A stretch of 24,271 nucleotides of DNA, taken from the NCBI GenBank assembly GCA_019677205.1, contig JAAMXY010000523.1:1-24271 (forward strand), given 5' to 3'. Shown here one piece after another: positions 7,942-16,271 of the stretch (position 1 is its first letter; each line of letters starts with the position of its first letter). The notes under the pieces are model-generated. The model was given only the letters and a program-made list of their open reading frames with translations, ran no database searches and had not been told where the DNA came from. The DNA is from Pinguiococcus pyrenoidosus. Its lineage: Eukaryota; Sar; Pinguiophyceae; Pinguiochrysidales; Pinguiochrysidaceae. The translations under genes and the position numbers were made by a program.

Positions 7942-8910
7942 ATGGGTTCTCCGGAGACCAAGACTGAGTGGCGCGAGAATGAAAAGCGAGATCTCCGCCA
8001 TCAGCAGATCCCAGCGAACGTCATGCTGTATATCCTTGGCATGATGCTCGTCTGGATGCTTCTCTTCGCTTTAGGAGTGGTGCTCCTCCTCAAAAGTGAT
8101 ACGGTGGTAAAGCTACTTTCTTCCTAGTCCTCTGCAGCTTTCGAATGCGTCTCCAACTCCCCCCGTAGCAACTCCTAGCGCCCCCGCCGGAGCCCAAAAA
8201 GCCCCCTTCAGATCCAGAAGAGGTGTTTGTGAGCGGCATCGCGGCGATTGGTGAGTTTCCTCGGCTTTAGCGCACCCTCTGTGGTTTGTATGCTCAATGA
8301 GTTGATCGCCATCAGGGCATGCCATAGGCAAGACAGTCCAACGAGTTGTGGACTCGGTCCCTTTCGTCGGTACGGTCCCGCTGGAATCACGAGGGTGGAT
8401 GCTCCACACGGCTGAATCACGTCTTCGTATCCCCTCCAGCGACGCTTTCCGGTCATCTTGTCTTCCCTCGGACGTTCGCGATCTTCTACGCGAACTTTGG
8501 ATTCTACATCGCGAGGGTACGAATGCAGTGTCATAGAGAAGTAGCTTCCTGACCGGCGGGAAGGAACTGATCACGATGCATCTCCACAGATTCTCAAGGT
8601 TCTACCGACTGTGCTGCGGAGTTTCAAGTGGGTCGGCATCGTCAAGAGTTGGAAGGTCCGTAGTGACAGGACCGGACTTTCGCCGAAGGCTTTTCCTAAC
8701 GTGCTTGCGTAGGGTGCCATTGAAACGCTCGCGAATGCGCTGAGATCAATGCATCGCTATGCAATGGAGGGTCGCGAAGCCTTGATCGATTCCACAAGTG
8801 CCTGGAGATATCGGAACCTGAAACCGAAAAAGAGATTCACATGGTCCTTGTGGTACACAACAAGGCCAGCGGATGCGGCTGCTAGACCAGGCATGAATTA
8901 TCCTGTGTGA
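7942..8910 (+). CDS. Unrecognised six-exon membrane protein (about 209 residues)
   Basis: I do not recognise the family. Exons: 7942-8106, 8169-8250, 8328-8369, 8440-8516, 8590-8655, 8713-8910; introns 62, 77, 70, 73, 57 nt, all GT-AG with matching phases. Exon 1 has a charged N-terminus (MGSPETKTEWRENEKRD) and one strong membrane helix, VMLYILGMMLVWMLLFALGVVLLL. A proline-rich linker follows (APPPEPKKPPSDPEEVF). A second mildly hydrophobic block spans exons 3-5 (DSVPFVATLSGHLVF, FAIFYANFGFYIAR, VLPTVLRSFKWVGIV). The tail is basic and aromatic (WRYRNLKPKKRFTWSLWY) and ends at TGA 8908-8910. Exon 1 alone gives a closed 61-codon ORF only if the intron is read through, and reading through the later introns also hits stops. 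The join is supported by frame continuity across five introns, not by homology. Donors at 8656 (GTCCGT) and 8370 are the weakest. Confidence 0.55.
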
Positions 8911-8936
8911 CCCGTCGAGGACCTTGGAGATCAATC
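8911..8936. other. 26-bp convergent junction
   Basis: Only 26 bases separate the stop of the six-exon + gene (8910) from the stop of the minus-strand coiled-coil gene (8937). Both transcripts must extend their 3' UTRs into the neighbour's coding sequence, so the mRNAs overlap in antisense, provided the six-exon model is right. Confidence 0.5.
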
Positions 8937-11900
8937 TCATGTTCGCTCTTTGGCCCATCTTTGAGAGCCTTGCAGCATCTCGTCGCTGCCAACTTCTGCA
9001 TGTGAACCCGTTCGCAGGAGAGTGTCAAGCCGATCCTCCAGATGGCCCTCGCCTTTCACAAATCTTCGCGTTCGGGAATGGTTCTTCGCTCGGAGCGACT
9101 CAATCTCAAACGAGTCGGTACAATCAGAGAGCCTTGGACTGAAAGGGCTGCCTGACGGGTGTGCGAGGTCAATTTGAGCGGCCACTTCTCCTCTTGAGCT
9201 CTCGCGTTCCGTTTCCGGACGTGCTGGAGAATCGAGGCGTTGCGTCAACTCGGGATGGTTTGCCTCGATGTCCGTTTCTGCAACTTTAGGCTCTGCTCCT
9301 CTTTCTTCCCTTTCCTCTGTGGCTTCTGTCGCAAGCCTGGTCCAAAAATCAACCCCAGGATTCGGGAACTTGGGAAATTCCATGTCCCGTCCTTCAACTG
9401 TGTCTGGGCGGCTACGAAACTCAGCGCCGACCGCGGTGATGTCAAATTCGCTCGTGGTTGGGGATTCCTTGGGCGCGGCGAACTGAGATCTCAGGTCGCT
9501 CAGCCAGTCGTACGATTCTCGCCCATCAGACAGAGACGGACGGTGTTGTACCTTACCATCTGGGAAAACCAAGCGTGACGTTTCTCGCAGTGGCAGCGGC
9601 AGTCTAACTTCAATACCAAGCTCATCCGCAGCATCAGCGTGATCCTCAATTCTGACGCCGGCTTCGCCTGTCCCCGGACGCGACAATAGAAGCGCGGCGT
9701 CTGATCGAATTCCACGAGAGCTCTCGACAGGACCTCGAACGGCCTCAGCCGCATCCAAGCGCTCAGCAACGTCGTCGATAGTCGGCTCTCGATGCGAAAG
9801 CCGTTCTGCACGACCTAGCGCGTCTTGGAGGGCCTTCTCTGCGTCCCGCAGGCGCCTTAACTTCTTTTCACCAGGGGTCTCTCTCTCGGCCTCGAAGTCC
9901 CACAATGTAAGCTGCTCGTCACGATGTCGAGAGTCATTTGTGGAAGCTTGCCCATTCGGATGATCCGGCTGGGGAAACGATCTCTCCGATACGCTCAGCG
10001 GCATCATACCATCCAGGGCAATATGCCGAGGCTTGCTTTCGGTTTTCGTCGAATCAGAGGTGTTAGGAGCGACCTTCTCTTCTGCCAGCGCGGTCATCTG
10101 GCGCCGCAGCAGTGAAGCCTCTCTCCGGAGATCCTCGATTTCCTTTTGCTGTGATTGCAGCTGCTTCTGCATTGCGGTGGCGGCACGATTCTCCTCTGCA
10201 TGCGGTTTGCTTTCCACATGCGAAGCCTTGGACGATTGGCTACGGAGCTCGGCGACTCCTTGCAGCAGATGTTGTCCTTGCGTCCCTGTGTCATCCATCC
10301 CTCTGCCCGTTGGTGGCGCAACAAGTCCGCAGGGGTCGTCGCCGAACAAGCCCGAATCATTTCTTGCTTCTGCTTCGTTCTTTGGGGGAATGTTGGCGTT
10401 CGAGGGCAGAGGTTGAATGGGGCGCTCTGCATTGGCATTCTCAGGATGCTGCTCTAGCGGCGCCCGCACTCTTAAGAGAGCTTCCCTTTGCTTTTCCTGC
10501 TCGTAGCGAAGTCGCTGCTCTTCCTGCTCTCTTGCAATGCGCTTGTCCTCCTCCATTTCCCGAAGCCTCTCCTCGTCCTCCCTTCTCTTGCGTTCCTCTT
10601 CCCGTTCTCGGATCGCACGAGCGTTGTCCGCCTTCTCCTGAGCTGCTGCCTTTTTGGCCTCGATTTTTCTCTTCTCTTCATCGATCTCGCGCTGAATCTC
10701 CTCCCTTTCTCGTCGCAAACGCTCTTCTTCCATGGCATCTAGTCGCATCTGCTCTGCTTCTTCTTGTTTTCGTCGGTCTTCCTTCTCTTTCATCTGGGCG
10801 GCAAGCGCTTGCGCCTGCAGAACGTTGGCCCTCCGTCTTTCCGCTCCACGAGGGTCTACTCCGCCCATGAGGTCTCGGATCCCTTGTCCCCTACCACCGG
10901 CTTTCTCCGCAGATGGGATGATGTCCTGCTTCTTAGGGCCGGGCATGCTTGACCCTTGCGCACCCTTGCCCAAGCTTTCTGGGCCGGCGGGTTCAGCTGG
11001 AAGACGGCTCTCTAAGTCTTCCGGGTGATCGACGAAAGCCTGTTGCCGTCGTCGGTCGCCGATCGGAAGAGTCTTTCTCACTGGTACACCAAGGGGTCCC
11101 ACCTCAAAGCCGGGCGGGAGAGAATCATTCTCCGAGGCCACTGCTCTTTCCCTCACAAGGTATGCAGAGTCATCAACCCGCCCCGAATCTGTTTGCGTCT
11201 CCGATCTGTCTCCGCCGTTGCGGAGCCTCCGAAGCTGATTGGTGCCGATACCTTCTTCCCCAGCATCACGATATCGTTTCTGCAGTCGGCGATCGCCGAC
11301 TTGGAGCGTTTTCCGAACAGGAACTCCGAGCGGTCCAATCTCAAATCCAGGTGGAAGTGTCTCGCTTCCAGATGTGCTCTTCATTCTTGGTGCTTCCGGG
11401 GCAGAAGGAACTGGCTGATGCGTGCCTATCCGGGTATCGTCAGTGATCTTTGCTGACTCGAGCACCTTCTGCAGCTGCGCTTGAGAGACGTTGCCCAAGG
11501 CAGCTTGATGAAGCAGATTCGTCAGCGTCTCTGCGCTCCAATCGCCCCCGCTCTTTCCAGGTTGTAGCGTTGAGGAGCTCTGTGCAGCGGATCGACGTTC
11601 TTGCTTCTCACGAATTTGCTCCTCAAGCTGCCGTCGATACTCTTCCTTGCTCGCTTTCTTGGCGTTAGAGCTGAACCTCGTTTCATGCAACGCCACTTGA
11701 AAGGGGCTTTCCAGGGCCTCTAAATGTTTCTTCGCGTTTTGGCGCTCCCGCTGTTCTTGCATTTGAAGCTGCAGCGCCTTTCGATACGCAGCCTTCTTCG
11801 CGCTTCTCTCCATTGATTCCGGTGGATCGGTCTCTGGTGCGTCCCCGCTCGGTGAGCGAACTATCTTAATCATCTTCTCCGCTTCTTCGCGCTCTTTGCG

Positions 11901-13358
11901 TTCCCTTATTTGCTCCTCCAACTGGCGTCTATACTCTGCTACCTTGGTAGTGTCGCGGTTCTCCGCAAGAAGAAGTGGATTGCGGCCTTGCTCGAAGGAC
12001 GTGGGGGACCTGTGATTCTCCACCGGGACTCCCTTCTGACTCGCGGCATGTTCCTGCCTTTGTGCAAGTTGTTGGTCTAACTGACTCTTGTACTCCATCT
12101 GCGATCTACGCCGCTCTTCTCTCGAGGATTGGCGCCCCGGAAACATGTCTCCGTCCTGATGAGGCTGTGTAGTTGGTGTTCTGGAAGCCGCTTTGTGTGC
12201 AAGTTGTTCGTCAAGCTGCCGCTTGTATTCCTGCTGACTTTCCATGTGTGTGTGTCTGGATTCCATAGGGCGTCCGAAGATCTGTTCATTGATCGCTTCG
12301 GAGCCGCCACGGGCATGGATTCGTGAGAAATCCGACCCTTCTTCGGCGGGGTCGCCATTCACTAGAGCCTCGCGCTCTCTTCTCCTTCTAACCTCGACAT
12401 CTTGGGACTCCCGACGTACTGATAGCGCCTCTTCGAGCGCTGGAGAGGACGACTTCTCTGGATTGTCACCAGCTTGAGGGTCCACAATCCTGATACCAGC
12501 GATAGGCTGGGCGCAACTATTCCTCTTCTCCTCTCTCTGCTGCCTGAGCTGATCCTCGAGAAGCTCTTTGTACCGGAGCTGCTGCTCACGCAATCGACTT
12601 CGCCGCTCTTGCTCGTCCTCTCCAAAGGGCATCATTTCCGTGGCCGGCTCCACGGTGTGTCTAGTCTGTGACGCAAGCTTCTCCTGCTGTCGCATCTGTT
12701 CCTCCAGTCGCTCCCGGTATTCACGCTTTCTGCGATCCTGCTCCTCTAATTCCTTGCCTTTGCTCACTCCTGCGCCATCCAGGAAGCGTCCTGACCTTTC
12801 AGCGTCTTCTGCAGGGCGAAGTCCAGCAACTGACGCCTCTGCCCCGGGCCTCTCGCTCGTCGGACCAACGATAGATGCAACTTGCAGGGCACTGTGCCCT
12901 CTGGCCAACTCGTCATTCGTACCATCGCTACCAATGGCTCGTGAATCATCTTGGCGCAAAGGCTGCGGCCGATTTTCGGGCTCATGCACTTTCTCTGGAC
13001 CCGAGTTGGTCACAGGTTCCGTCGAGGATAGATCATGAGTTCTTGTTGCTGACGATTCCGCCTGCCTTTTGCGCTCCAGCCACTCCTCCCGCCTCTTTTG
13101 GAGTCGCTTCTCCCGCGCACTCATCAAGAGGGATGACCGGCCCTGAGTGCGAGAGAGATCGGACGCGTTTCTCCCCCTCTTTCCAGGTGGCATCTCTTTG
13201 AATCGGCTCCAACTTCCGGAGCGCTCCAGGAGTGGAACTGGAGCCGCTCCGCCAATGATCTTCCACAAAAATGGTGGCACCCAATGAACATCGTGCCTCG
13301 GACAACGTCGCGTGCGGAGTCGCGCATCAATTAGGCGTCGCTGACTTTTCCGTTCCAC
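8937..13358 (-). CDS. Large coiled-coil protein, CSPP1-like (centrosome/spindle-pole type)
   Basis: One open frame of 1473 codons is highly charged (Glu, Arg, Gln, Lys). The N-terminal half has seven copies of a Y-[RK]-x-x-L-x-x-Q-[LIM] motif (for example EYRRQLEEQIREKQERR), most of them 45-53 residues apart. This resembles the short repeated helices of CSPP1-type centrosome proteins. Two copies of LPPGFE-[VI]-GPLGVPVRKTL follow in mid-protein. A continuous single alpha-helix/coiled coil comes next (EERLRREREEIQREIDEEKR), then a heptad coil near LQSQQKEIEDLRREASLLRR. The C-terminus is less charged (LVFPDGKVQHRPS, ESYDWLSDL). The residues before MPPGKRGRN (ATG at 13193) are not helix-like, so translation may begin there (1418 residues) or at MSAREKRLQKRR. 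Such low-complexity helices give weak homology signals, so CSPP1 is a suggestion; the coding status is secure. Confidence 0.72.
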   Translation of the reverse strand: MERKSQRRLIDARLRTRRCPRHDVHWVPPFLWKIIGGAAPVPLLERSGSWSRFKEMPPGKRGRNASDLSRTQGRSSLLMSAREKRLQKRREEWLERKRQAESSATRTHDLSSTEPVTNSGPEKVHEPENRPQPLRQDDSRAIGSDGTNDELARGHSALQVASIVGPTSERPGAEASVAGLRPAEDAERSGRFLDGAGVSKGKELEEQDRRKREYRERLEEQMRQQEKLASQTRHTVEPATEMMPFGEDEQERRSRLREQQLRYKELLEDQLRQQREEKRNSCAQPIAGIRIVDPQAGDNPEKSSSPALEEALSVRRESQDVEVRRRREREALVNGDPAEEGSDFSRIHARGGSEAINEQIFGRPMESRHTHMESQQEYKRQLDEQLAHKAASRTPTTQPHQDGDMFPGRQSSREERRRSQMEYKSQLDQQLAQRQEHAASQKGVPVENHRSPTSFEQGRNPLLLAENRDTTKVAEYRRQLEEQIRERKEREEAEKMIKIVRSPSGDAPETDPPESMERSAKKAAYRKALQLQMQEQRERQNAKKHLEALESPFQVALHETRFSSNAKKASKEEYRRQLEEQIREKQERRSAAQSSSTLQPGKSGGDWSAETLTNLLHQAALGNVSQAQLQKVLESAKITDDTRIGTHQPVPSAPEAPRMKSTSGSETLPPGFEIGPLGVPVRKTLQVGDRRLQKRYRDAGEEGIGTNQLRRLRNGGDRSETQTDSGRVDDSAYLVRERAVASENDSLPPGFEVGPLGVPVRKTLPIGDRRRQQAFVDHPEDLESRLPAEPAGPESLGKGAQGSSMPGPKKQDIIPSAEKAGGRGQGIRDLMGGVDPRGAERRRANVLQAQALAAQMKEKEDRRKQEEAEQMRLDAMEEERLRREREEIQREIDEEKRKIEAKKAAAQEKADNARAIREREEERKRREDEERLREMEEDKRIAREQEEQRLRYEQEKQREALLRVRAPLEQHPENANAERPIQPLPSNANIPPKNEAEARNDSGLFGDDPCGLVAPPTGRGMDDTGTQGQHLLQGVAELRSQSSKASHVESKPHAEENRAATAMQKQLQSQQKEIEDLRREASLLRRQMTALAEEKVAPNTSDSTKTESKPRHIALDGMMPLSVSERSFPQPDHPNGQASTNDSRHRDEQLTLWDFEAERETPGEKKLRRLRDAEKALQDALGRAERLSHREPTIDDVAERLDAAEAVRGPVESSRGIRSDAALLLSRPGTGEAGVRIEDHADAADELGIEVRLPLPLRETSRLVFPDGKVQHRPSLSDGRESYDWLSDLRSQFAAPKESPTTSEFDITAVGAEFRSRPDTVEGRDMEFPKFPNPGVDFWTRLATEATEEREERGAEPKVAETDIEANHPELTQRLDSPARPETERESSRGEVAAQIDLAHPSGSPFSPRLSDCTDSFEIESLRAKNHSRTRRFVKGEGHLEDRLDTLLRTGSHAEVGSDEMLQGSQRWAKERT
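11041..11371 (-). repeat. Two-copy LPPGFE...VPVRKTL repeat in the coiled-coil protein
   Basis: Two segments, about 11041-11126 and 11279-11371, encode LPPGFE[VI]GPLGVPVRKTL followed by [PQ][IV]GDRR. They lie 81 residues apart. The core is nearly identical between copies while the spacer differs, so the motif is probably a conserved binding element and not a recent DNA duplication. Confidence 0.8.
11591..12722 (-). repeat. Seven-copy Y[RK]xxLxxQ helical repeat in the coiled-coil protein
   Basis: Copies sit near 12671-12722 (EYRERLEEQMRQQ), 12526-12579 (RYKELLEDQLRQQ), 12181-12230 (EYKRQLDEQLAHK), 12050-12097 (EYKSQLDQQLAQR), 11881-11936 (EYRRQLEEQIRER), 11731-11790 (AYRKALQLQMQEQ) and 11591-11647 (EYRRQLEEQIREK). 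The last five are evenly spaced, about 135-160 nt apart. Spacers are disordered and unrelated. Confidence 0.85.
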
Positions 13359-13490
13359 GATGAAGCAAGTCTCGCACTATTTTCCTATGACATGACTTCG
13401 TAGCGACGCTTGGCACAAAGAACGCCGACGACGCCCTCATCTTGTCGCTTGGGCCTTCCTTCGGTCTCCCCGTAACTCTCGCACGCCGCC
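13359..13490. promoter_or_regulatory. Compact divergent promoter between the coiled-coil gene (-) and the ankyrin gene (+)
   Basis: Only 132 bases separate the two annotated starts (297 if the coiled-coil protein starts at 13193). No TATA box is visible. The short spacing suggests a shared bidirectional promoter. Confidence 0.45.
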
Positions 13491-15006
13491 ATGTTCGACG
13501 CTCTCTTCAGTGGCCGCATCGGCGAGATCTTGGCGCCCTTGGCGGACCCCGTGGACGTCTTCTTTCGGGCGCTGGAAACGGGCGATCGAGACAAGATGGC
13601 AGAAGCGCTGGCGTCAGATGCGGTAGGGCATCTTCTCAGGAGGCTTTTGCTGCGACGCATCACGTAATCGAATGTTGCAGGGGTTGTGGCAGCAGCGGGA
13701 CCGCAAGGGGAGATCGGCAGCACATGCCACTGCGAAAGGCTCCGATTTGGGACTCTTCGATGAGTGCCTCCGCCAGGTTGGAGCTGCTTTGAAGCGTCCG
13801 AAAGCGGCCTTTGGCTCTCACGAGCTCGTCAATCTTCCGCAGGGGCTTTCGGCGTCGGAGGCGGATCAAAGGGGAAACACACCACTGCACTATGCCTGCG
13901 AGGGCGGGTCTCTGGACATGGTACGCACGCTTCATACCTGTACACGCCGCCGGCACCATTCTTAAAGCTACGCAGGTGAAGCACATTTTGGGGAAGCAGG
14001 TTGATGTCCTTGCACGAAACGGGGCGAACCAGACGCCGTACGATTGCGCCGAGTCGCACGTTGTCAGGCAGTATCTGCTGCCGATCCAACTACGGGTCGA
14101 GAACGAGAGGGGCATCGGGGTTGATGCTGGGCTCTCCATGCTCATCTCAACGCCTGCGGCCTACGGACACTATGACGTGATGCCTCCGCCAGGAGCAACG
14201 CCAGCTCCAGAAGCAGTAACGCCTGCGCCGATTGCGGCACCCCCAGCCTATGCGCCACCATCCGCCAATGGCGTTCCCACTGCCAGTGGCCTTGCAGCCC
14301 CACCGGCGAGTGGGCCGCCCCCCGCAGCTCCTGCCACGGCATCGATGGTGAGTGCAGACAAAGTATATCATTGCCCACGTGAAGCTCATCTTCCTTGTCG
14401 TACTAGACGTCGAATGGAACGCCATCAAATGGGAGTATGTATGGGTCAGGAGCCATTGCGGAGACGGCTAGCTTTGTGAAGGACTTCACCCATGTGTCAC
14501 GGCCGATCATGGCAGATGGGTTCCACACATCACACAATGACCCGACGCTGATGTCGAAGTATAAGCATACCCGATCACAGATGTATGCGGCTGCGGTTCC
14601 GCCGCCCCCCACGGCGGCGGGCCCTGTGAATAGTTACAGTGCGTATGCGAACAACATGAATCCGACCCAGCCTAGATATGTGCAATACGAGATTAATGGG
14701 AAGAGCGGCGAGGATCGCACGTCGAGCTACACGATGCACATGGCTCCTAGGTCGGTGCATACACCGCCTCAGGCTGGCACGTCCCCTGCGCAGCCTCCCG
14801 CAACGCCGCCCGGGCAGCCAGCATTCTATGCGCTCGACGCCGGAAGCGGCGTGCCAGCCGCTGCTGCTCCCTTGGCCGATCCAGCTGCGGCGAACGCGCT
14901 CATGGGGAGCGACAGTGCGGCCGAGACCGTTGGCGTTTCCGAAGAGAGAGGAAGCATCGATGCTCCGGTGACAGAGGTTTGGTCGTCGAGTTCTGCTGTC
15001 ATGTGA
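13491..15006 (+). CDS. Ankyrin-repeat protein with long Pro/Ala-rich C-terminal region
   Basis: Four exons, all phase 0: 13491-13622, 13681-13920, 13976-14347, 14407-15006; introns 58, 55, 59 nt; 447 residues. The N-terminal third is ankyrin-type: FFRALETGDRDKMAEAL, DRKGRSAAHATAKGSDLGLF, then the canonical DQRGNTPLHYACEGGSLDMV completed across intron 2 by KHILGKQVDVLARN and NQTPYDCAESHVVRQYL. A Pro/Ala-rich disordered linker follows. In exon 4 a distinct non-repetitive block reads DGFHTSHNDPTLMSKYKHTR, which looks conserved, followed by another low-complexity Pro/Ala tail. Ankyrin repeats mediate protein binding. I cannot name the partner or the family. The ATG at 13491 gives a clean start; the in-frame upstream sequence does not resemble the family. 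Confidence 0.8.
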
Positions 15007-15114
15007 TACGAAGGGTAGATCAAGGAAGCGAAGGTCGAAACGATGCATTGATTTCAATCATACTGCCCCCTCGTTTCGCACTCCCCAAGTGCTTGCGAGC
15101 ATGACGTCGCCGGC
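15007..15114. other. Short convergent intergenic region between ankyrin gene and ORMDL
   Basis: This holds 108 bases between the two stop codons, for the 3' ends of both transcripts. No AATAAA is visible on either strand and there is no other feature. Confidence 0.5.
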
Positions 15115-15831
15115 CTAGTCAGATTTGTTTGAAGGCGTGTCATCAATTCCAGGAGTGCGGTTTATCCCCAGGATCCGAACTTTGTGCATCTGCGGTAACT
15201 TTGGCACAACATTCAGGCCAAGGCACACGATATTGACGAGAAGGAAGCCCATTCGGAAACTCGAAGCGTACGAAGCGATCAGGAAAAGGAAGCAGGGCAC
15301 CACGATGAGGAATTTCTTCTTCATGGTCCAGGGAACGCCTCCGTCAATCTGCTCCCACAGCGTGTCCCCCGCGAAGTCGCCCTGCGAAAAGTCATCCGGA
15401 GAGCCCTTTGTATAGTGCACAAAAACGAAAGACACCGCCGCGTGCACCACGTGAACAAACGTCCTAGAAGAGCAAAACCGTCAGTGGGCGGGCCACCCTT
15501 CTGCCGTCCTCCGGCGGCCTGTGTGCTGTTGTGCGGACTCGCTCACCATTGATGTGCTTGAGTAAAGTTTGGGATTGGCATCATCTGAACGAAGAGTTTG
15601 ACCAAGACAATCCCGAAGATGTACACAAACTGACGAATTGAAGAAGCGGCGTCAGCAAAAAGTAGCTTCATCACCGCGACAGATTCCTGCTTTCAAGGAG
15701 CGCAGGCTTGCTGTGACACCAGCTTGCGTACGTACCCCCACAGACGAGTGCTGCATCCATTCTGTGTTCAAGTTCCGCTCCTTGTCAGCCCTCCCCGGCC
15801 GTACGAATTGATTGGAGTATGTCCGCTGCAT
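15115..15831 (-). CDS. ORMDL: ORMDL-family protein, ER regulator of serine palmitoyltransferase
   Basis: ORMDL/Orm proteins are ER membrane proteins that bind serine palmitoyltransferase and restrain sphingolipid synthesis. Three minus-strand exons: 15831-15736, 15629-15547, 15463-15115; introns 106 and 83 nt; 175 residues. Exon 1 ends with the family signature ERNLNTEWMQHSSVG (compare NRNTEW in plant members). Exon 2 supplies the first membrane helix, FVYIFGIVLVKLFVQMMPIP. Exon 3 gives WTFVHVVHAAVSFVFVHYTKG-SP, then LWEQIDGG, KKKFLIVVPCFLFLIASYAS, a fourth hydrophobic stretch, and the hallmark ending VPKLPQMHKVRILGINR. The W codon is split TG|G across intron 2. The C-terminus is about 12 residues longer than usual. 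Only the exon-3 part is visible as an ordinary ORF. Confidence 0.93.
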
Positions 15832-16271
15832 CCTGCTGTTCTCGTGAGCCCCGGGTCGCTCCGCTTCTTCACTCGGGAGAGGGTGGGACGGACGCGATCG
15901 TGTGACGGAGGCGAGAAGAGGTCTTGAAGGATTCTTCGATACGGCGCCGAAGAGGAAGCTGGCGCGAAAACCAAGGAGCCTCGCAGCTTCTTCAGCCATC
16001 CAACGCGCATATACCAGCATGAGACAAATGGAAGACGAATATTGGTGGATAGATGCGACTGGAAACGGTCGAGCGGCAATCTATGCAGCTCGTACGAATA
16101 TTTTGAAAATACATACTTCCATATTTGGATAATATAAAGGCATCGCTGGACCAGATATTTTCAAAATACTTTGACATGTTTGAGTATGGTAGTAACACAT
16201 GATATGGGTGCAGATGGGGGAAGAAAGCAGAAGCGGAGACCCCACGAGGACATAAAGCGCGCTCGGAGACC
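15832..16271. promoter_or_regulatory. Divergent promoter region between ORMDL (-) and PRCC (+) with AT-rich island
   Basis: This 440-base region separates two start codons. Most of it is GC-rich, but 16090-16200 is an AT-rich island. It contains TATAAA at 16133-16138 and two mirror-related near-palindromes, described separately. The TATAAA lies about 134 bases upstream of the PRCC ATG, compatible with a core promoter and a 5' UTR of about 100 bases. Confidence 0.5.
16099..16168. repeat. Pair of 13-bp near-palindromes TATTTT(G/C)AAAATA flanking a TATA box
   Basis: TATTTTGAAAATA at 16099-16111 and TATTTTCAAAATA at 16156-16168 are exact reverse complements of each other. Each is itself a palindrome except for its central base. 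TATAAA at 16133-16138 lies between them. They could be paired binding sites for a dimeric regulator or form a stem with a loop of about 44 bases. Confidence 0.8.

Noticed and set aside
7942-8127. Stand-alone 61-residue single-helix membrane protein
   Set aside because: Its last codons and stop lie in a likely intron (GTG|GTAAAG); splicing joins it in frame to five further exons. A stand-alone gene remains a fallback.
8113-8574. 153-codon minus ORF
   Set aside because: It overlaps the spliced + gene and has no protein-like composition.
8740-8800. tRNA T-arm-like TTGATCGATTCC
   Set aside because: No cloverleaf can be folded around it, and it lies inside coding exon 6.
10112-10870. 252-codon + strand ORF with hydrophobic, leucine-rich stretches
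   Set aside because: It is the antisense of Glu/Arg-rich coiled coil, which reads as Leu/Phe/Ser-rich; not a membrane protein.
13672-14479. Overlapping + ORFs read through the ankyrin-gene introns
   Set aside because: Frames shift at each GT-AG intron; the spliced model gives a continuous ankyrin domain.
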